The notes under the pieces: model-generated | Seen by the model: the letters and a program-made list of their open reading frames with translations, nothing else | Databases searched by the model: none | What the model was told of the DNA's origin: nothing | In this document: positions 1 through 11,316 of the stretch, piece by piece | How the letters are laid out: each line of letters opens with the position of its first letter | How positions within the stretch are numbered: the stretch's first letter is position 1 | Translations under genes and position numbers: made by a program | Assembly: GCA_035236585.1 (NCBI GenBank) | Contig: CP141132.1 | Span: 18,141,945-18,205,944 of the forward strand | Reading direction: 5' to 3' | DNA from: Warburgia ugandensis | Lineage: Eukaryota; Streptophyta; Magnoliopsida; Canellales; Canellaceae | Length of the DNA stretch: 64,000 nucleotides

Positions 1-1524
1 TAATCAAAGATGGGCATGACCCTTAGAATAGGATGGTGGTGCGTGGCCACTAGCCTTTGGAAAACTAATGATACCAAGGCCCAATTAGGACCTTAGGACA
101 CCCATAGGCATAAGGATGGACCCTAAATTCCTAAGTAATAAGACCAACCACTCTAAAACCTATAAAAGATAGGCCAAACTAACCTTGATTTCCCAAACCA
201 TGTTGAGGAGCGTACGAGGACAAAGGGGTTAGCGCGACTTAGCCAGGTAGATGCTCTATCGCTACTAGACTTTTTAAGAGCCATGATTGTTTTATGCATG
301 TTTTAAGTATAAGTTATACAACTTGTTTAGCATGACTTATTCAGCATACATATGATAAATGCCTTATGCATAGATATGTTTTGCAAACAAATACATATAT
401 TGCATGATTTGTGAGCATTGAGTTTTTGAAAGATTGCATGTCCTTGAGGGTTACCAAAAGACGCTGGAGTGCCCAAAAGACACTGGGTAGGCAGTTGTGA
501 GGGACCCAAAGAGGACAGGTTTTGGAAAAGAGATTTTTGGCTTGTTTGATTGTACATGATTTGGGCTAATAAGCTCTTGGGCACTATGCCAAGAGGTCTG
601 GGGTGGCCTCCCAGCCTCTACCACTATTAGGTGGATGGGTACCACGCCCAAAAAGGGCATGTCCCTGCTTCGATTGCATGTGGTACAGGGGGTTGCCACT
701 GGTGTCACGACACTGGGTCGAAGTGTCATATGCCCCATGGAGGTATATGATCCTGTGTCCCTAGGTACCCGGGGACCACACGGCAGTGAGGTCGTGGGCA
801 TAGTTGGACCCTATGGTTTCGTGGACTTATTTGCATTGCGTATGGCATGATATGAGGTTGGTCGACCATACCATACCAGATATCCATGAGTTGGATTCAG
901 TTAAGCATCTGATGCATATCATTATGTTTATGATATATGATACTTCGACTTGGATTATTATATTTCTTTAAGTCGTTAGTATTCCTGTTTGACAGTGGTT
1001 TTTAATATCGATATTGAACATGATTATTCGAACATGCATATGTTTTTATGAGCACGTGATTTTAAACATAACATATATTGCAAACCTAGTAGTGATAGAC
1101 TCCTGCTGAGTATAGTATATACTCACCCTATCCTTAACATTTTTCAGGATAGTTCCACTTACAAATAGAAGACGCCTCAGCAGATATTAGTGCTACGAGC
1201 ATGTGAATAAACAAAGGAGACAACTATACATGTACGTAAATTCTCAACCCTTTGGACATGTATTTGTATTTAATTACAGTTGGGCTGTGTGCTGTGACTG
1301 GATAGATCTAGGGGAAAAACACTTATGATTTCTAAAGCTTTTCAAAAACTACTTTGGTTGTTATGAAAGCAAATGACACTAGGGGTTTTCAAAACGAGTT
1401 TAAAACTAAAGATTTTCCACTGCATTACATGGTTTTTGTAAAATGGTTTTCAAATAGGGATGCATCCCACCTTAGGAATTAGATATTGCATTTAAAAATG
1501 CATGGGAAAACCCGGGTCGTGACA
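1..1524 (+). mobile_element. Gypsy LTR, family E, 3' portion, cut by window edge
   Basis: This segment aligns base by base, with small indels, to 47229-48683. Shared landmarks include AATGATACCAAGGCCCAATT near the start, a GC-richer block around 600-830 with GGTACCCGGGGACCACACGG, and the terminus CCCGGGTCGTGACA ending at 1524. That terminus is typical of plant gypsy LTRs, which start TGTAAYGACC and end GGGTCGTYACA. Nothing after 1524 resembles a primer binding site, so this is probably a 3' LTR or a solo LTR. The 5' part lies outside the window. Open reading frames inside it, such as 635-850, are parts of the LTR and not genes. Confidence 0.8.
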
Positions 1525-2205
1525 TATAGCCTCGATGGATTATTGACATATGGAGCTATGTAATTGTGAACAAGGTAGTTCTTCCATTTTCTCTGTTGCT
1601 CACCAGCTCCTTACAAAGCATGCGTCTTCCTATGCTAAGGTACCTTAAAGGCAATCTACAAAGTATGAAGCACATTACTATATTTGAAAATAAGAAGATA
1701 AAGTATGTTATAAGTTATACAGTTCATAATATCTTTACATATATTCACCATCTCCCATATTAAATCTTTTATTGATTATGGCACATGTCTCAATCATCAA
1801 ATATGATGAGCACCATGTTTCTTATCGTGGAGCAGAGAAAATTGCTATAAGATGCTGCACTCACTCCTATCTCTTGCTTACTGTTATACTATACAACTTC
1901 TTTAATTCCTTGCAACTTTCTCTTAATAACCTTTTTCATTGTTGTTCACCCTCTACCCTTTCTCTTTAGAGTGTTGTTCAGGATGACCTCTTCTTCATGG
2001 TATTGATATTGTTCATATTCTTCATTTTGATGTTGCTCAGGTTCCCTTGTTACTGCTAATGAGAGTATAATGATACCAAAACAATGAAATCAAATAGTCC
2101 ATGTACTATATTTAAAGAAATCAAAAGTAGAACAAAGTATAAGAAATTTGTTCTTTTGAGTATAAGATAAATAATACAAGAGAATGTAAAACAAAACTCA
2201 TTAAC
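1525..2205. other. Unassigned AT-rich DNA
   Basis: AT-rich sequence between the LTR end and the tandem array. Short open frames of about 65 codons at 1566-1763 and 1772-1969 have no recognisable domain. I see no RNA gene or transposon terminus. Confidence 0.5.
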
Positions 2206-3780
2206 AATATGTGAACAATAGTCCATAAACCACATGTTTTTCATTAAAAGCACAGCCAAGTAAACTTCTTATAAATCTATGTATATATCAATCCTTGAAT
2301 AGTCCATAAACCATGTGTTTTTCACTAAAAACACAGCCAAGTAAACTTTCTATAGATCTATTTATATATCAATCCATGAATAGTCCATAAACCATGTGTT
2401 TTTCACTAAAAACCTAGCCAAGTAAACCTCCTATAGATATATGTATATAATAATCCTTGAATAATCCATAAACCATGTATTTTTCATATAAAATATAGCA
2501 AATTGAACTTTCTATCAATTTATTTATGTAGTAGTCAATGAACAGTCCATAAATCATATAATTTCACTAAAAACATAGCCAAGACTACTTCATATAGATC
2601 TATGTATGTGGCAGTCCATGAATAGTCCACAAACTATGTATTTTTTGTATAAAACATAGCCACGTAAACTTCCTATAGATCTATGTATGTAGCAGTCCAT
2701 GAATAGTCCATAAACCATGTGTTTTTCATTGAAACAATAGCCAAGTAAATTTTCTATAGATCTATGTATATATCAATCCTTAAACCATGTGTTTTTCATT
2801 GAAAAGACAGCCAAATAAACCTACTATAGATATATGTATATAGCAGTTCATGAATAGTTCATAAACTATGTAGTTTTCATATAAAACATAACCAAGTAAA
2901 CTTTCTATAGATCTATGTATATGACACCCCATAAACCATGTCTTTTTAACTAAAAATGTAGCCACGTAAACTTCTTGTAGATTTATGTATGTATCAATCC
3001 ATGAAGAGTCCATAAACCATATGTTACTATCATTGAAAACATAACCAAGTAAACCTACTATTGATATATGTTTATAGCAATCTATGAATAGTCCATAAAC
3101 CATGTATTTTTCATAAAAAATATAGACAAATAAACTTTCCATAGATATATGTATATAGCAATCCATAAATCATGTGTTTTTCATTGAAAACATAGCTAAG
3201 TAAACTTCCAATAGATCTAGGTTTATATCAATCCATGAATAGTCCATAAACCATGTGTTTTTCGCTAAAACATAGCTAAGTAAACTTCCTATAGATCTAT
3301 GTATATATCAATCCTTGAATAGTCCATAAACCATGTGCTTTTTATTAATAACATAGCCAAGTAAACCTATTATAGATATATGTATATAGCAGTCCATAAG
3401 CCATGTATTTTTCTTATAAAACATAGCGAAGTAAAATTCCTATAAATCTATGTGTATATTAGTCCATGAACAATCCATAAACCATATGCTATTATCATTG
3501 AAAATTAGCCAACTAAACCTACTATAGATCTATGTATATAGAAGTATATGAGTAGTCCATAAACTATTCATTTTTCACTAAAAACATAGCCAAGTAAACT
3601 TCCTATATATATGTCAATCCATGAACAGGCCATAAACCATATGTTTCTCATTGGAAACATAGCCAAGTAGCCTACTATATATATATATATATATAGTAGT
3701 CCATGAACAGTCCATGAATAGTCCATAAACCATGTATTTTTGCTAAAAACATAGCTAAGTAAACTTCCTATATATATATG
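2206..3780. repeat. Minisatellite array, unit about 81 bp, about 19-20 copies
   Basis: A diverged unit recurs head to tail. It carries the landmarks AGTCCATAAACCATGTGTTT, CATAGCCAAGTAAACTTCC and TATAGATCTATGTATATA in that order. The landmark CCATGT occurs near 2311, 2392, 2473, 2554, 2634, 2715, 2785, 2866 and 2936, giving 80-81 bp spacing with two shorter 70-bp units. Copies differ by substitutions and small deletions, so the array is old. A TA run lies near 3675-3695. The minus-strand frame at 2780-3166 is produced by the repeat and is not a gene. Confidence 0.92.
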
Positions 3781-3888
3781 ATAGCTAATTTATACGAAAG
3801 AGTCAAGTGCCACATTTCTGTGAGGACAGATGAAGGGAGGGAGGGAGGGGATGTGTGCGTAATTAGTCAGGGGTGGGATAAACTGTTT

Positions 3889-3926
<38 letters not shown>

Positions 3927-4239
3927 GATATGTGTGTAGTTGGTGATAGCTCAAGGTAAATGGAGAGAGGGAGGGCATGCTTGTAGGGCTAGCCAATGAC
4001 TGCGTAGGACAGAGGGAGGAAGGGATGGATGGCGGGATGAAATTGCACATGGTCAATCAAGGCCGATTGGCAACTGCTCAAGGAGAGAGAAAAAGGGAGA
4101 GAGGAACTACCTTATGTGTGCATGCAAAGATTGCATACTTAGTGATAAGGTGCACCACCGATTGCCAGAGAGACAACACAAGAAAGCTATAGATGATAGC
4201 GATGGCAAAGGAAACTAGTAAGATGAATCAAAATTTTGA
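3781..4239. other. Purine-rich unassigned spacer
   Basis: The sequence is strongly purine-biased on the plus strand, with GGGA/GGGAGG runs and scattered GAGAGA. It resembles the purine/pyrimidine-rich promoter-proximal parts of other LTRs in this window, but I cannot match it to one of them. Open frames on both strands follow the low complexity and are not supported as genes. Confidence 0.4.
3889..3927. repeat. (GA)n followed by a G run
   Basis: About 26 nt of alternating AG runs directly into 12 consecutive G residues. This is a simple-sequence tract within the purine-rich spacer. Confidence 0.95.
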
Positions 4240-4256
4240 TGTCATAAACATGGGAC

Positions 4257-4566
4257 TTTTGAAGTCGTGAAAAAAAACGACTTTAAAAACTAGTTTTTAA
4301 AGTCATTTTTTTGGAACAACTTTAAAAACTAGTTTTTTAAGTCATTTTTTTTGGAACAACTTTAGGAACCATTTTTTGAAGTTATTTTTTTAGTGACTTT
4401 AAAAACCAGTTTTTGGAATCATTTTTTTCATAATAACTTTAAAAATGTACTTTTTGAAAGTCATTTTTGCCCATCGACTCTAACAACTTATTTTTGGAAG
4501 TAGTTTTCTTCATAATGACTTCAAAAAATTGTTTTCTTAAAGTCTTTTTTATAACTACTTTAAAAA
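4257..4566. repeat. CACTA subterminal repeat cluster (left)
   Basis: Repeated short motifs GACTTTAAAAACTAGTTTTT, AAAGTCATTTTTTT and GGAACAACTTTA occur in both orientations, so the stretch is rich in small hairpins. A matching cluster lies at 9285-9850. In CACTA elements, clusters of this kind are the binding sites for the element's DNA-binding protein. Confidence 0.8.
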
Positions 4567-5689
4567 CATATAAACATGTGTAAATATATATTTTCTCTTA
4601 ATGAACCAACATTTACATATATATAGAGGAGCATTTGTTTGGGAAGTTATAAGCCCCTTTGAGATCTCTTCATCTGCAAAGAATTCTCAATGTGATAACA
4701 TAGACTAAGGGATTATTGGATTTAATTCATATTAAGTAGTACACTAATTATTCTACACTTTACTTTAAAATTTCTTACTTATAATGACACTGGCAGTTTT
4801 TCATAAAATTCATTATTGATTCACTCTTTCTAGTGCATATATCAACAAATAAGAATAAGAAAATCCAAGTATTTTTTAATGCACTCTTCATTTACCATCC
4901 TTTTATTACATTTATCAAATGTTTACATATGATTACATCTTATTAATACAAGATCTTGATCAAAGAGCTAACTTGGAACTTTTTCATCAATATCTAGCCT
5001 CTTAGTATTCATCTTATACCACTCTCTAATGAGGAGAGAGATGGTAAAGCTTCAAGTTGCAACTTCCTCAACCAACTTGATGGAACCATTTCTCTTTGTC
5101 AAACCCTAAATTTGGATGAGAACCACAAAGCATAATGTTCCCCTTTTCTCCAATAGTGAGGGTTAGAGAGCGAAGAAGTTGTTGTTTACAATAAAATTAT
5201 ATGATTTTTGACATAATCATGACGATCTAAGCAACTTCTTAACCCCATCATCCGTAGTGATAAAACCCATTTCGTATAATGCAAATAGATCAGAGAGTTA
5301 GTAACAAGAAAGTAAAGTATGATAGAAAAGAGATTTTAGTATCCTTACAGTGTTTTTCATGTTGTAAACATTCAAATACAACACATATCTGAAAGAAGTT
5401 ATTTTTCAAATAACTCCTCAATCACTAATACAATCCATATAACACATGCTAATGGAGCTAATATAGAATTATTTCTTCTCACTAATACAATCTATATTGC
5501 CCCGCCATATATTGTTTTCAACCCATGCCCCTTCCTCACCATTATCACGCATATAATCCTCATTCTCACCAAGCACTTCAACTGATGGAATTGTTTTGGT
5601 AATACAAGGAAAATCTATTGCAATATTACACAGGTTGTCTTCATTATAAAAATCCCTTGAATAGGATGATAAAATAGTTGATAATCTCT

Positions 5690-5930
5690 TATCATGTCTA
5701 TCTTACACATAAAATACATGTTTCACTTGAGATGCCAAAATAAACTGATCATCTTTTATAATTGATCTTGTTGATGTCAACCAATGTCAATCCAATGGCG
5801 TCAGTTTTGATGATGTCTTTATTGTGTTCCCTCCAATTGCACTTAAATACAACCATAGGTCTATAAGTATAATCCAAGGCCCATATATCTTTTATAACCC
5901 CATAATAAGTATCATTCGCCACTATTAAAC
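5690..5930 (-). pseudogene. CACTA transposase C-terminal segment, DUF4216-like
   Basis: Minus-strand translation gives DTYYGVIKDIWALDYTYRP, then VVFKCNWREHNKDI, GLTLVDINKINYK and, after a frameshift, QFILASQVKHVFYV. This matches the order of motifs in the DUF4216 domain found at the C-terminus of plant CACTA transposase proteins (YYG..., VLFKCDW..., TLVNF..., PFVLASQA.QVFYV). A stop follows NYKR and the frame then shifts. It lies downstream of the TNP2 core in the expected orientation. Confidence 0.8.
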
Positions 5931-6588
5931 TATTATCCTTTGAAATGGAAAAGAATGTAGCATTGGGAAATAAGCTAACCCTGATATTCTTTTGTACTCT
6001 TGAGTTATCAAAGGCTTTTTGTAAAAGCGATAACTATTGATGGCATATTCAGCATATTTATTATTTTTGGTCATAATGCCATTGCCATCTAGCCCAAGGA
6101 TTCCAATATACTATTTCTTGGAACTTCTCTCTAATCTTGAATTTGTGCATATTAAGTAGGATATGATTGTTACAAGTAGGGTAACGAATTAATTCATTTT
6201 ACCTTTTGATGGACCAAAGAATTGAAAGTGCAATAGTGCTCAAATTGCAGCCACTTTTATTTCTTTGCATAACTTGGATTCTTTGCTTTGAGGATGTCCA
6301 TGTACTCACTATACACACCAAATTAATTGAGAGATCAAAGAAAATATATATCAATTAATAATTAATTTTTACAAAGTGCATGATCAACTTACTCAATGTA
6401 TGGCTATATTTCATCAATATTTTGCAACAAATAAAGGTGCACCTACTCATGTTCTATGTAGTCTATGGTTGATACATTACTATTTGATAGAGGTTCACCA
6501 ACCTTGGGATCATGAAATTCAACTGATTATTTGTTTCTTGGAATACTAACTACACTCACTCCTCATAAGCACTCTGTGCAAAACTCCA

Positions 6589-6771
6589 CTACTTCTCAAA
6601 TTGGTACATCCATGGCAAGTAAACCTTCCCATAGACTCTAACCTCATCAATGATGCATATTTTTAAGTGTACCATGATGTCAAAGAAACATGGTAGGAAC
6701 ATTGTATCAAGCTCACATAAAGTTGTCACTAGATGTTCTTGGCTTTCTTGTAATTTTGAAACATCCACCAC
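6589..6771 (-). pseudogene. CACTA transposase segment, DUF4218-like
   Basis: The translation contains QESQEHLVTTLCELDTMFLP, CFFDIMVHLK and YGKVYLPWMYQFEK. These correspond to the DUF4218 signature of plant TNP2 proteins (VTLC.LE..FPPSFFDIMVHL, and VYLRWMYPFER). It follows the TNP2 core with only a few bases between, consistent with one original reading frame. The remaining domain up to about 6000 is too decayed to read. Confidence 0.85.
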
Positions 6772-6776
6772 CTTCT

Positions 6777-8600
6777 TTAAAAAAACATTAAGAAGTAGAA
6801 TTTTGTACTAGATCCTCTAACTTGATTTGGCAACACCAAATTTATTGCTATAGGTAGGAGTTGTTGCATCAATGCATGGGAATCGTGGGACTTCATCCCT
6901 AACACTTTCAACTTTTCAATGGAGATAATGTTTTTAAAGTTTGAAGAATAGCCATCTAGGACTTTGAGCTCAAATAGAGTTTTAGGCACTATTCTTCTCT
7001 CCTCTCGATCGCGCATATAATTTGCTTTAGGTAGATATGTTTCTAAACTGCCACTATCTTGTGGATGCATCCTTCTCTTTAAACTCATCTTTATAAGATT
7101 CATTTGATCTACAAGTCCATCCTTTGTTGTCCCTAGGATGTCAAACAAGGTACTAGTCAAGCTTTTGTACACATTCTTCTCAATGTGCATGACATCAATT
7201 ACATGGAGCATATGTAGTGATTTCTAGTATGCAAGCTGAAAGAATATTTACTTCTTCCAACAACTTCTAGAGTTGCTTTCACCTACACATGTACTTGCTT
7301 TGATCTTCTTTCCCCATGAGACATTAAGTTTTTCAACTTGTTCCAATACTTGTTGTCCTATCAACATCTTTAAGTTTTTCAACTTGTCCAATACTTGTCA
7401 TCCTACCAACATCTTTGAAGCTGTCCTTATCTCTACATTACTATTAAATTCTCCCTTCTTAAAATAGTATGAATGGTCTCTACACAACCATCTTCTATGG
7501 CTAAGGACTACAATTTTCCTACCATGTTTAAGTTGTATGGCACAAGTTTGTTCACTACAGATAGGACAAGCATTGCATCCCTTTGCAATGCATCTAGACA
7601 AATTATCATACATAGACAAGTTGCCTATTATGCACAATAGTATAACCTTTAGGGTGAATAACTCTTTCTTGTATGTGTCGTAAGCTTTAACACCTACATC
7701 CCATAATGTCTTAAGATGATCAATTAACGGATCCATGTAGATGCCAATGCTGCTCCCTAACTAATTTGGATCTGATATCAACATATTTAACATCATGAAC
7801 TTCTTCTTCATACATAAAAATGGTGGGAGGTTGTAACAAACCAATATAATCGGCAGACAACTATATCTGTTGTTCTTAGAACCATGATGATTAATCCCAT
7901 TTGTAGCTAATGCAAGCCCCTGGTTTCTAGGTTCTTGTCCAAAGTTAGGCCAATATGAAGTTTACGAGCTTCCATGCTAGGTTATCAACTAGATAGCGTG
8001 AAAAGCTATTAGCTAGTCTCTCCTCGGCATGCCATTCTAAATTCTTCACTATTTCTATAATATAGAACATTCTTTTAAACCTTAGAATAGGGAGAAAATA
8101 CCATAGGACCTTTGCAGGAACATCCATCATTATCTTAGTTGAATTCTTCTTTATCTTCTATCTTAACTACCTACAAGTTGGGCGTATAGTTTTATCCTTG
8201 TGCTCCTTTGGGTACAAGACGCAGTCACCGGGGCATGCATGTATCATTTCATACTTTAACCTTAGTGCAACTAGGTTTTTTTTGCCATCCATGTGGATCT
8301 TACCAATTTATTATCATTCGATAGTATCTTGCCCACTACTTTCAAGACTTTTGTAAAACCTTGATCTAAAAAATCAAATCTTCATTTCACGTCATAAAGT
8401 TCTACCACTGCAAAAAACTTGTTATAATCTTTACACTTAGGGTACAATGGTCCATCAACTTCTTCTAGTGTAGTCTGAAATAGTTTAGGGTCATCTTGGA
8501 AGTCATCATATGCATCATGAAACATTGATGCAGTTGCACTGTATACACTTCCTATAGTGTCTTTAAATCTTTCCTCCATTGTTGATGGCCACCACATGGA
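6777..8600 (-). pseudogene. TNP2-like transposase core (Transposase_21), broken
   Basis: Four minus-strand segments give the family's motifs in order. 8597-8382 has YSATASMFHDAYDDF and PLYPKCKDYNKF. The decayed link near 8180-8290 reads KYEMIHACPGDCVLYPKEHK. 8130-7945 has VPAKVLWYFLPILRFKRMF and EWHAEERL. 7736-7398 has PLIDHLKTLWDVGVKAYDTY, CNACPICSEQT and GRKIVVLSHRRWL. 7211-6777 has HVIDVMHIEKNVYKSL. These correspond to the TNP2 landmarks PRLQRLF, WHHEER, LIDELKELW, GYKACPICNEDT, HRRFL and DVMHIEKNV. The segments are separated by frameshifts and stops, so no full transposase can be made. The family catalyses cut-and-paste excision of CACTA elements. Confidence 0.92.
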
Positions 8601-8833
8601 AGTTCTTCTTCATGCTAAATCCATGGGTGATAGCTTTCATCAATTCCATTGAAACACAATTATTCTCTCAACACTCCTACACTTACTTTTTTCAAGTTTC
8701 CACATTTCAAGCATGGACAATGCATATGATTACGATCACCAACTATCTTAAGTACGAACTTTATAAACTTTTTTGTTCCCTCCTCATATTCTTTTAATGT
8801 TCTTGTCCCAATCATCCAACCTTTTTTGTCCAT
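8579..8833 (-). pseudogene. CACTA transposase N-terminus, Transpos_assoc-like zinc domain
   Basis: Reading the minus strand from the ATG at 8833 gives MDKKGWMIGTRTLKEYEEG, then KKFIKFVLKI, MHCPCLKCGN and later LCFNGIDESYHPWI. This matches the transposase-associated N-terminal domain of plant TNP2 proteins (MDKSWM..R.S.EYE.GV..FL.FA, CPC.KC.N, .GF...Y..W..HGE). The Cys-x-Cys-x2-Cys part of the metal site is present. An in-frame stop after VLRE and another after PWI break the frame. Nothing upstream continues the frame, so this ATG fits the original start. Confidence 0.88.
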
Positions 8834-9284
8834 TTTTTCAACAAATTGAAGCTAATATATATGTGAAGACTTTTTAGACATGAAAACCTTGGTTAGGTAA
8901 TTTTTCAAACAATAGGTATATAAGAAAATAACTAATTGAAAATACTAAACTACAACACACATGTAGAAATTTTCAATTACCAATGTAGAAAGATGCAAAA
9001 CATGGCAAATGCATTCAAAAATAAATTTAAATTTAAAAAGACAAGTTTTTAACCATAATCATACATGTAAAATTTATCAAACATGCATATATATGAGACA
9101 AACAAGGAGATACTATTAACACCCAAATTGATATTGACTAGGAATACTTCTATATGTAATTCCATTTCACAGTTGATTTGGTTGAAGATAGTCACAATGA
9201 AATCAACCTATATGAGCTTTGGTTTGTGTATAGATGAAGGCATTCAGAACTAGAACACTTTAAGACATTGTTCAAAGTAATAAT

Positions 9285-9850
9285 TTTATAGTCAGTTTCA
9301 GAAAACAACTTTAACAATGCACACTTTTATATTCGTTCAAGAAAAACAACTTTAAAAGTACATATATTTAAAGTTGTTTCCACAAAAATGACTTTAAAAG
9401 CTGGATCATTTTTAAAGTCATTTTTTTTTATAGAAATGACTTCTAAATCTTTTCTCATAAAAAGAAGTTATTCATGCTAAATTAGAATAGAGGATTTTGA
9501 AGTAGTTTTTTGGAACATACTTTAAAAACATGGAATTTAGAAGTTGTTTCTGTAAAACAATCTTAAAAGTCTACAATTTTAAAGTCATTTCCTGAAAAAT
9601 GACTTTAAAGTCCAGGTTTTTAAAGTTGTTGTACTAAATGACTTCAAAAGTCCATACATTTGAAGTCATTTTTCAGAAAATAAATTTGTAAAAGATTCTT
9701 GCAAAAAAGAGTTTTCGGTGCCAAACTAAAGAAGTCGTTCTTTGATAACCAACTTCTTAAGTATGGTTTTAAAGTTAGTTTTATGTTAACAACTTGAAAA
9801 TATTTTACAAAGTCGGTGGTAAAACAATTGACTACTTTATTCCAACTTTA
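9285..9850. repeat. CACTA subterminal repeat cluster (right)
   Basis: Many copies of AACTTTAAAAGT, AAAGTTGTTT, GACTTTAAAAG and AAAGTCATTTTT occur in both orientations, mirroring 4257-4566. Because the transposase is on the minus strand, this is the promoter-proximal end of the element. No clean terminal inverted repeat is visible. Confidence 0.8.
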
Positions 9851-9855
9851 ATTCC

Positions 9856-10834
9856 ATCAATTTTCGTAATGAAACTAATGATACTTGAATCATGATTATT
9901 GTGTTTCATATCATACATGATCATGTCATTACTAGAATTTATCTATCTGCAATTCATGATAATATCTAGTTTTGGAATGATTTATAAATGATACAACAAT
10001 TGTATCTATGAAATACATATCATGGTGGTGGCTAAATGATTATGCATGATTTTTGAAGTCTAAAATGGCTATGCCTCCTAAATGATTTTCTTTATAATGA
10101 TGCACACTCCTAGGGGAGATTTTGCTCTTATCCTTTGTTTTAGTCCTCATTCATGTGTTGAATGATTCTATTTCATGAAACTTGACCATTTTTACTTGAA
10201 AACTAATTCTGTTTAAAAAACCACATGTCATTCTTAAAAGGTTCCAAGTTCTTTTAAGGCCACAATTTTCATTTGAGAAGTTTCAAAGGTCTCAAAGAAA
10301 AGGTATATCATTGGTTGAAGTTTTTCATGGGTTCACAAAGTGTCTAGACATTACTTTGAGTAATTCAAGAATTGCAAGATGCTACAAGTTATATATTGAA
10401 GATCAGAAATGGTCATGAATAGAGCATTGAAATAGCTTCTCAAGGCACAAAAATCATCCAAATCCAACATTGGATGATAAAGTTCTAATAGCTTGAAGAT
10501 AGACAATTGCAGCATGCAATATAGGTCATCAAGGGATAAAGTTATGACATTTTGAAGACATCAATTTCAGCACACAATGTTGGTTGTCAACTAACAACTT
10601 TTATGGAAAATTTTACATAGTTTTCTTGGTTTATAGGACAATGCACATTTAACATATGTGATGCGATTCATTTGATAGTTAGCACTTCCTATTTAAATAA
10701 AAATGAAGACTATCTCCTAGCAATCTTATTCACAATTATATGAGTCATCACATAATTTAAATTATAAGGGTGCTATATTTACAACCTCAAGATATTTCAT
10801 CAACTATAATTTAAGTGTAGTAATTACATGTATT
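9856..10834. other. Unassigned AT-rich DNA, LINE target on the left
   Basis: No coding or RNA feature is visible. It is the left flank of the LINE insertion and was originally contiguous with 13878 onward. It may be the continuation of the minus-strand LTR-like sequence there, but I cannot confirm this from the sequence. Confidence 0.5.
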
Positions 10835-10849
10835 TAACAAAACAATGCA
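10835..10849. repeat. Target-site duplication of the LINE (left copy)
   Basis: TAACAAAACAATGCA is identical to 13863-13877 on the other side of the LINE. A 15-bp perfect duplication marks the insertion point. Confidence 0.93.
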
Positions 10850-10984
10850 TCATCATCAAGACCTTATACCAATTAGGGTTTGACCACATGAATTTTGTTC
10901 TTCCATTCCCCTCTATTAAGTACCGTGGCTTCATTTAGCCCAAAGTTCTAAACTCTTTTCTCACCACTTCTACCCATGCTCTTT

Positions 10985-11220
10985 TGGCCCTTTGCCTTGC
11001 CCTTTCAGAACCTTCTACTTACATTGCCTCCTTCTAATTGGTGTCATTTTGGGTCTCCTTTGGACATGTCTGAATCATCTGAGTCTAATCTCCCTCATCT
11101 TTTTACCTATTTGTGTTATTCCTAAATTTCCTCTAATGTTTTCACTCTTAATTCTATCCTTTCTTGTCTTGCCACTCATCCATCTCAACATCCTTATGTT
11201 TGAGAGGCTCATCCTATGAA
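10985..11220 (-). pseudogene. LINE ORF C-terminus
   Basis: The minus strand reads MLRWMSGKTRKDRI, GNLGITQIGKKMREIRLR, a TGA where the family has Trp, and then FRHVQRRP. This is the conserved tail of plant RTE LINE proteins (MLRWMCGKTRKDRIRN... KMRETRLRWFGHVQRRP). The plus-strand frame at 10992-11219 is antisense to it. Confidence 0.88.
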
Positions 11221-11316
11221 TATGATGTTCCTTAACTGCCCAACACTTTGATCCATAGAGCTGGCCAATCTTATGGCCATCCTATAGAATTTTTCTTTTA
11301 GTTTGAGTGTCACCCG

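Larger units (their letters stand above)
4240..9855 (-). mobile_element. Decayed CACTA (En/Spm) DNA transposon
   Basis: A TNP2-type transposase relic runs on the minus strand from about 8833 to 5690. It is flanked on both sides by clusters of short direct and inverted repeats of the type GACTTTAAAA / AAAGTCATTTT (about 4257-4566 and 9285-9850). That arrangement, subterminal repeats around a TNP2 gene, is characteristic of plant CACTA elements. The canonical terminal CACTA...TAGTG and its 3-bp duplication could not be found with confidence, so the ends given are estimates. Stops and frameshifts throughout the coding part mean it is inactive. Confidence 0.82.

Noticed and set aside
2040-2080. 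Possible initiator-Met PBS on the minus strand (TTGGTATCATTATAC)
   Set aside because: No LTR end could be recognised next to it, so the match is too short to call.
2780-3166. 128-codon minus-strand frame with repeated YxxHISxxxLFG-like segments
   Set aside because: It is the 81-bp minisatellite read in frame: 81 is divisible by 3, so the frame stays open by periodicity, and 70-bp units break it.
2206-3780. CRISPR-like regular repeats
   Set aside because: The units are contiguous, diverged and lack unique spacers; the genome is eukaryotic.
10992-11219. Hydrophobic plus-strand frame resembling a membrane protein
   Set aside because: It is antisense to the conserved LINE C-terminus.
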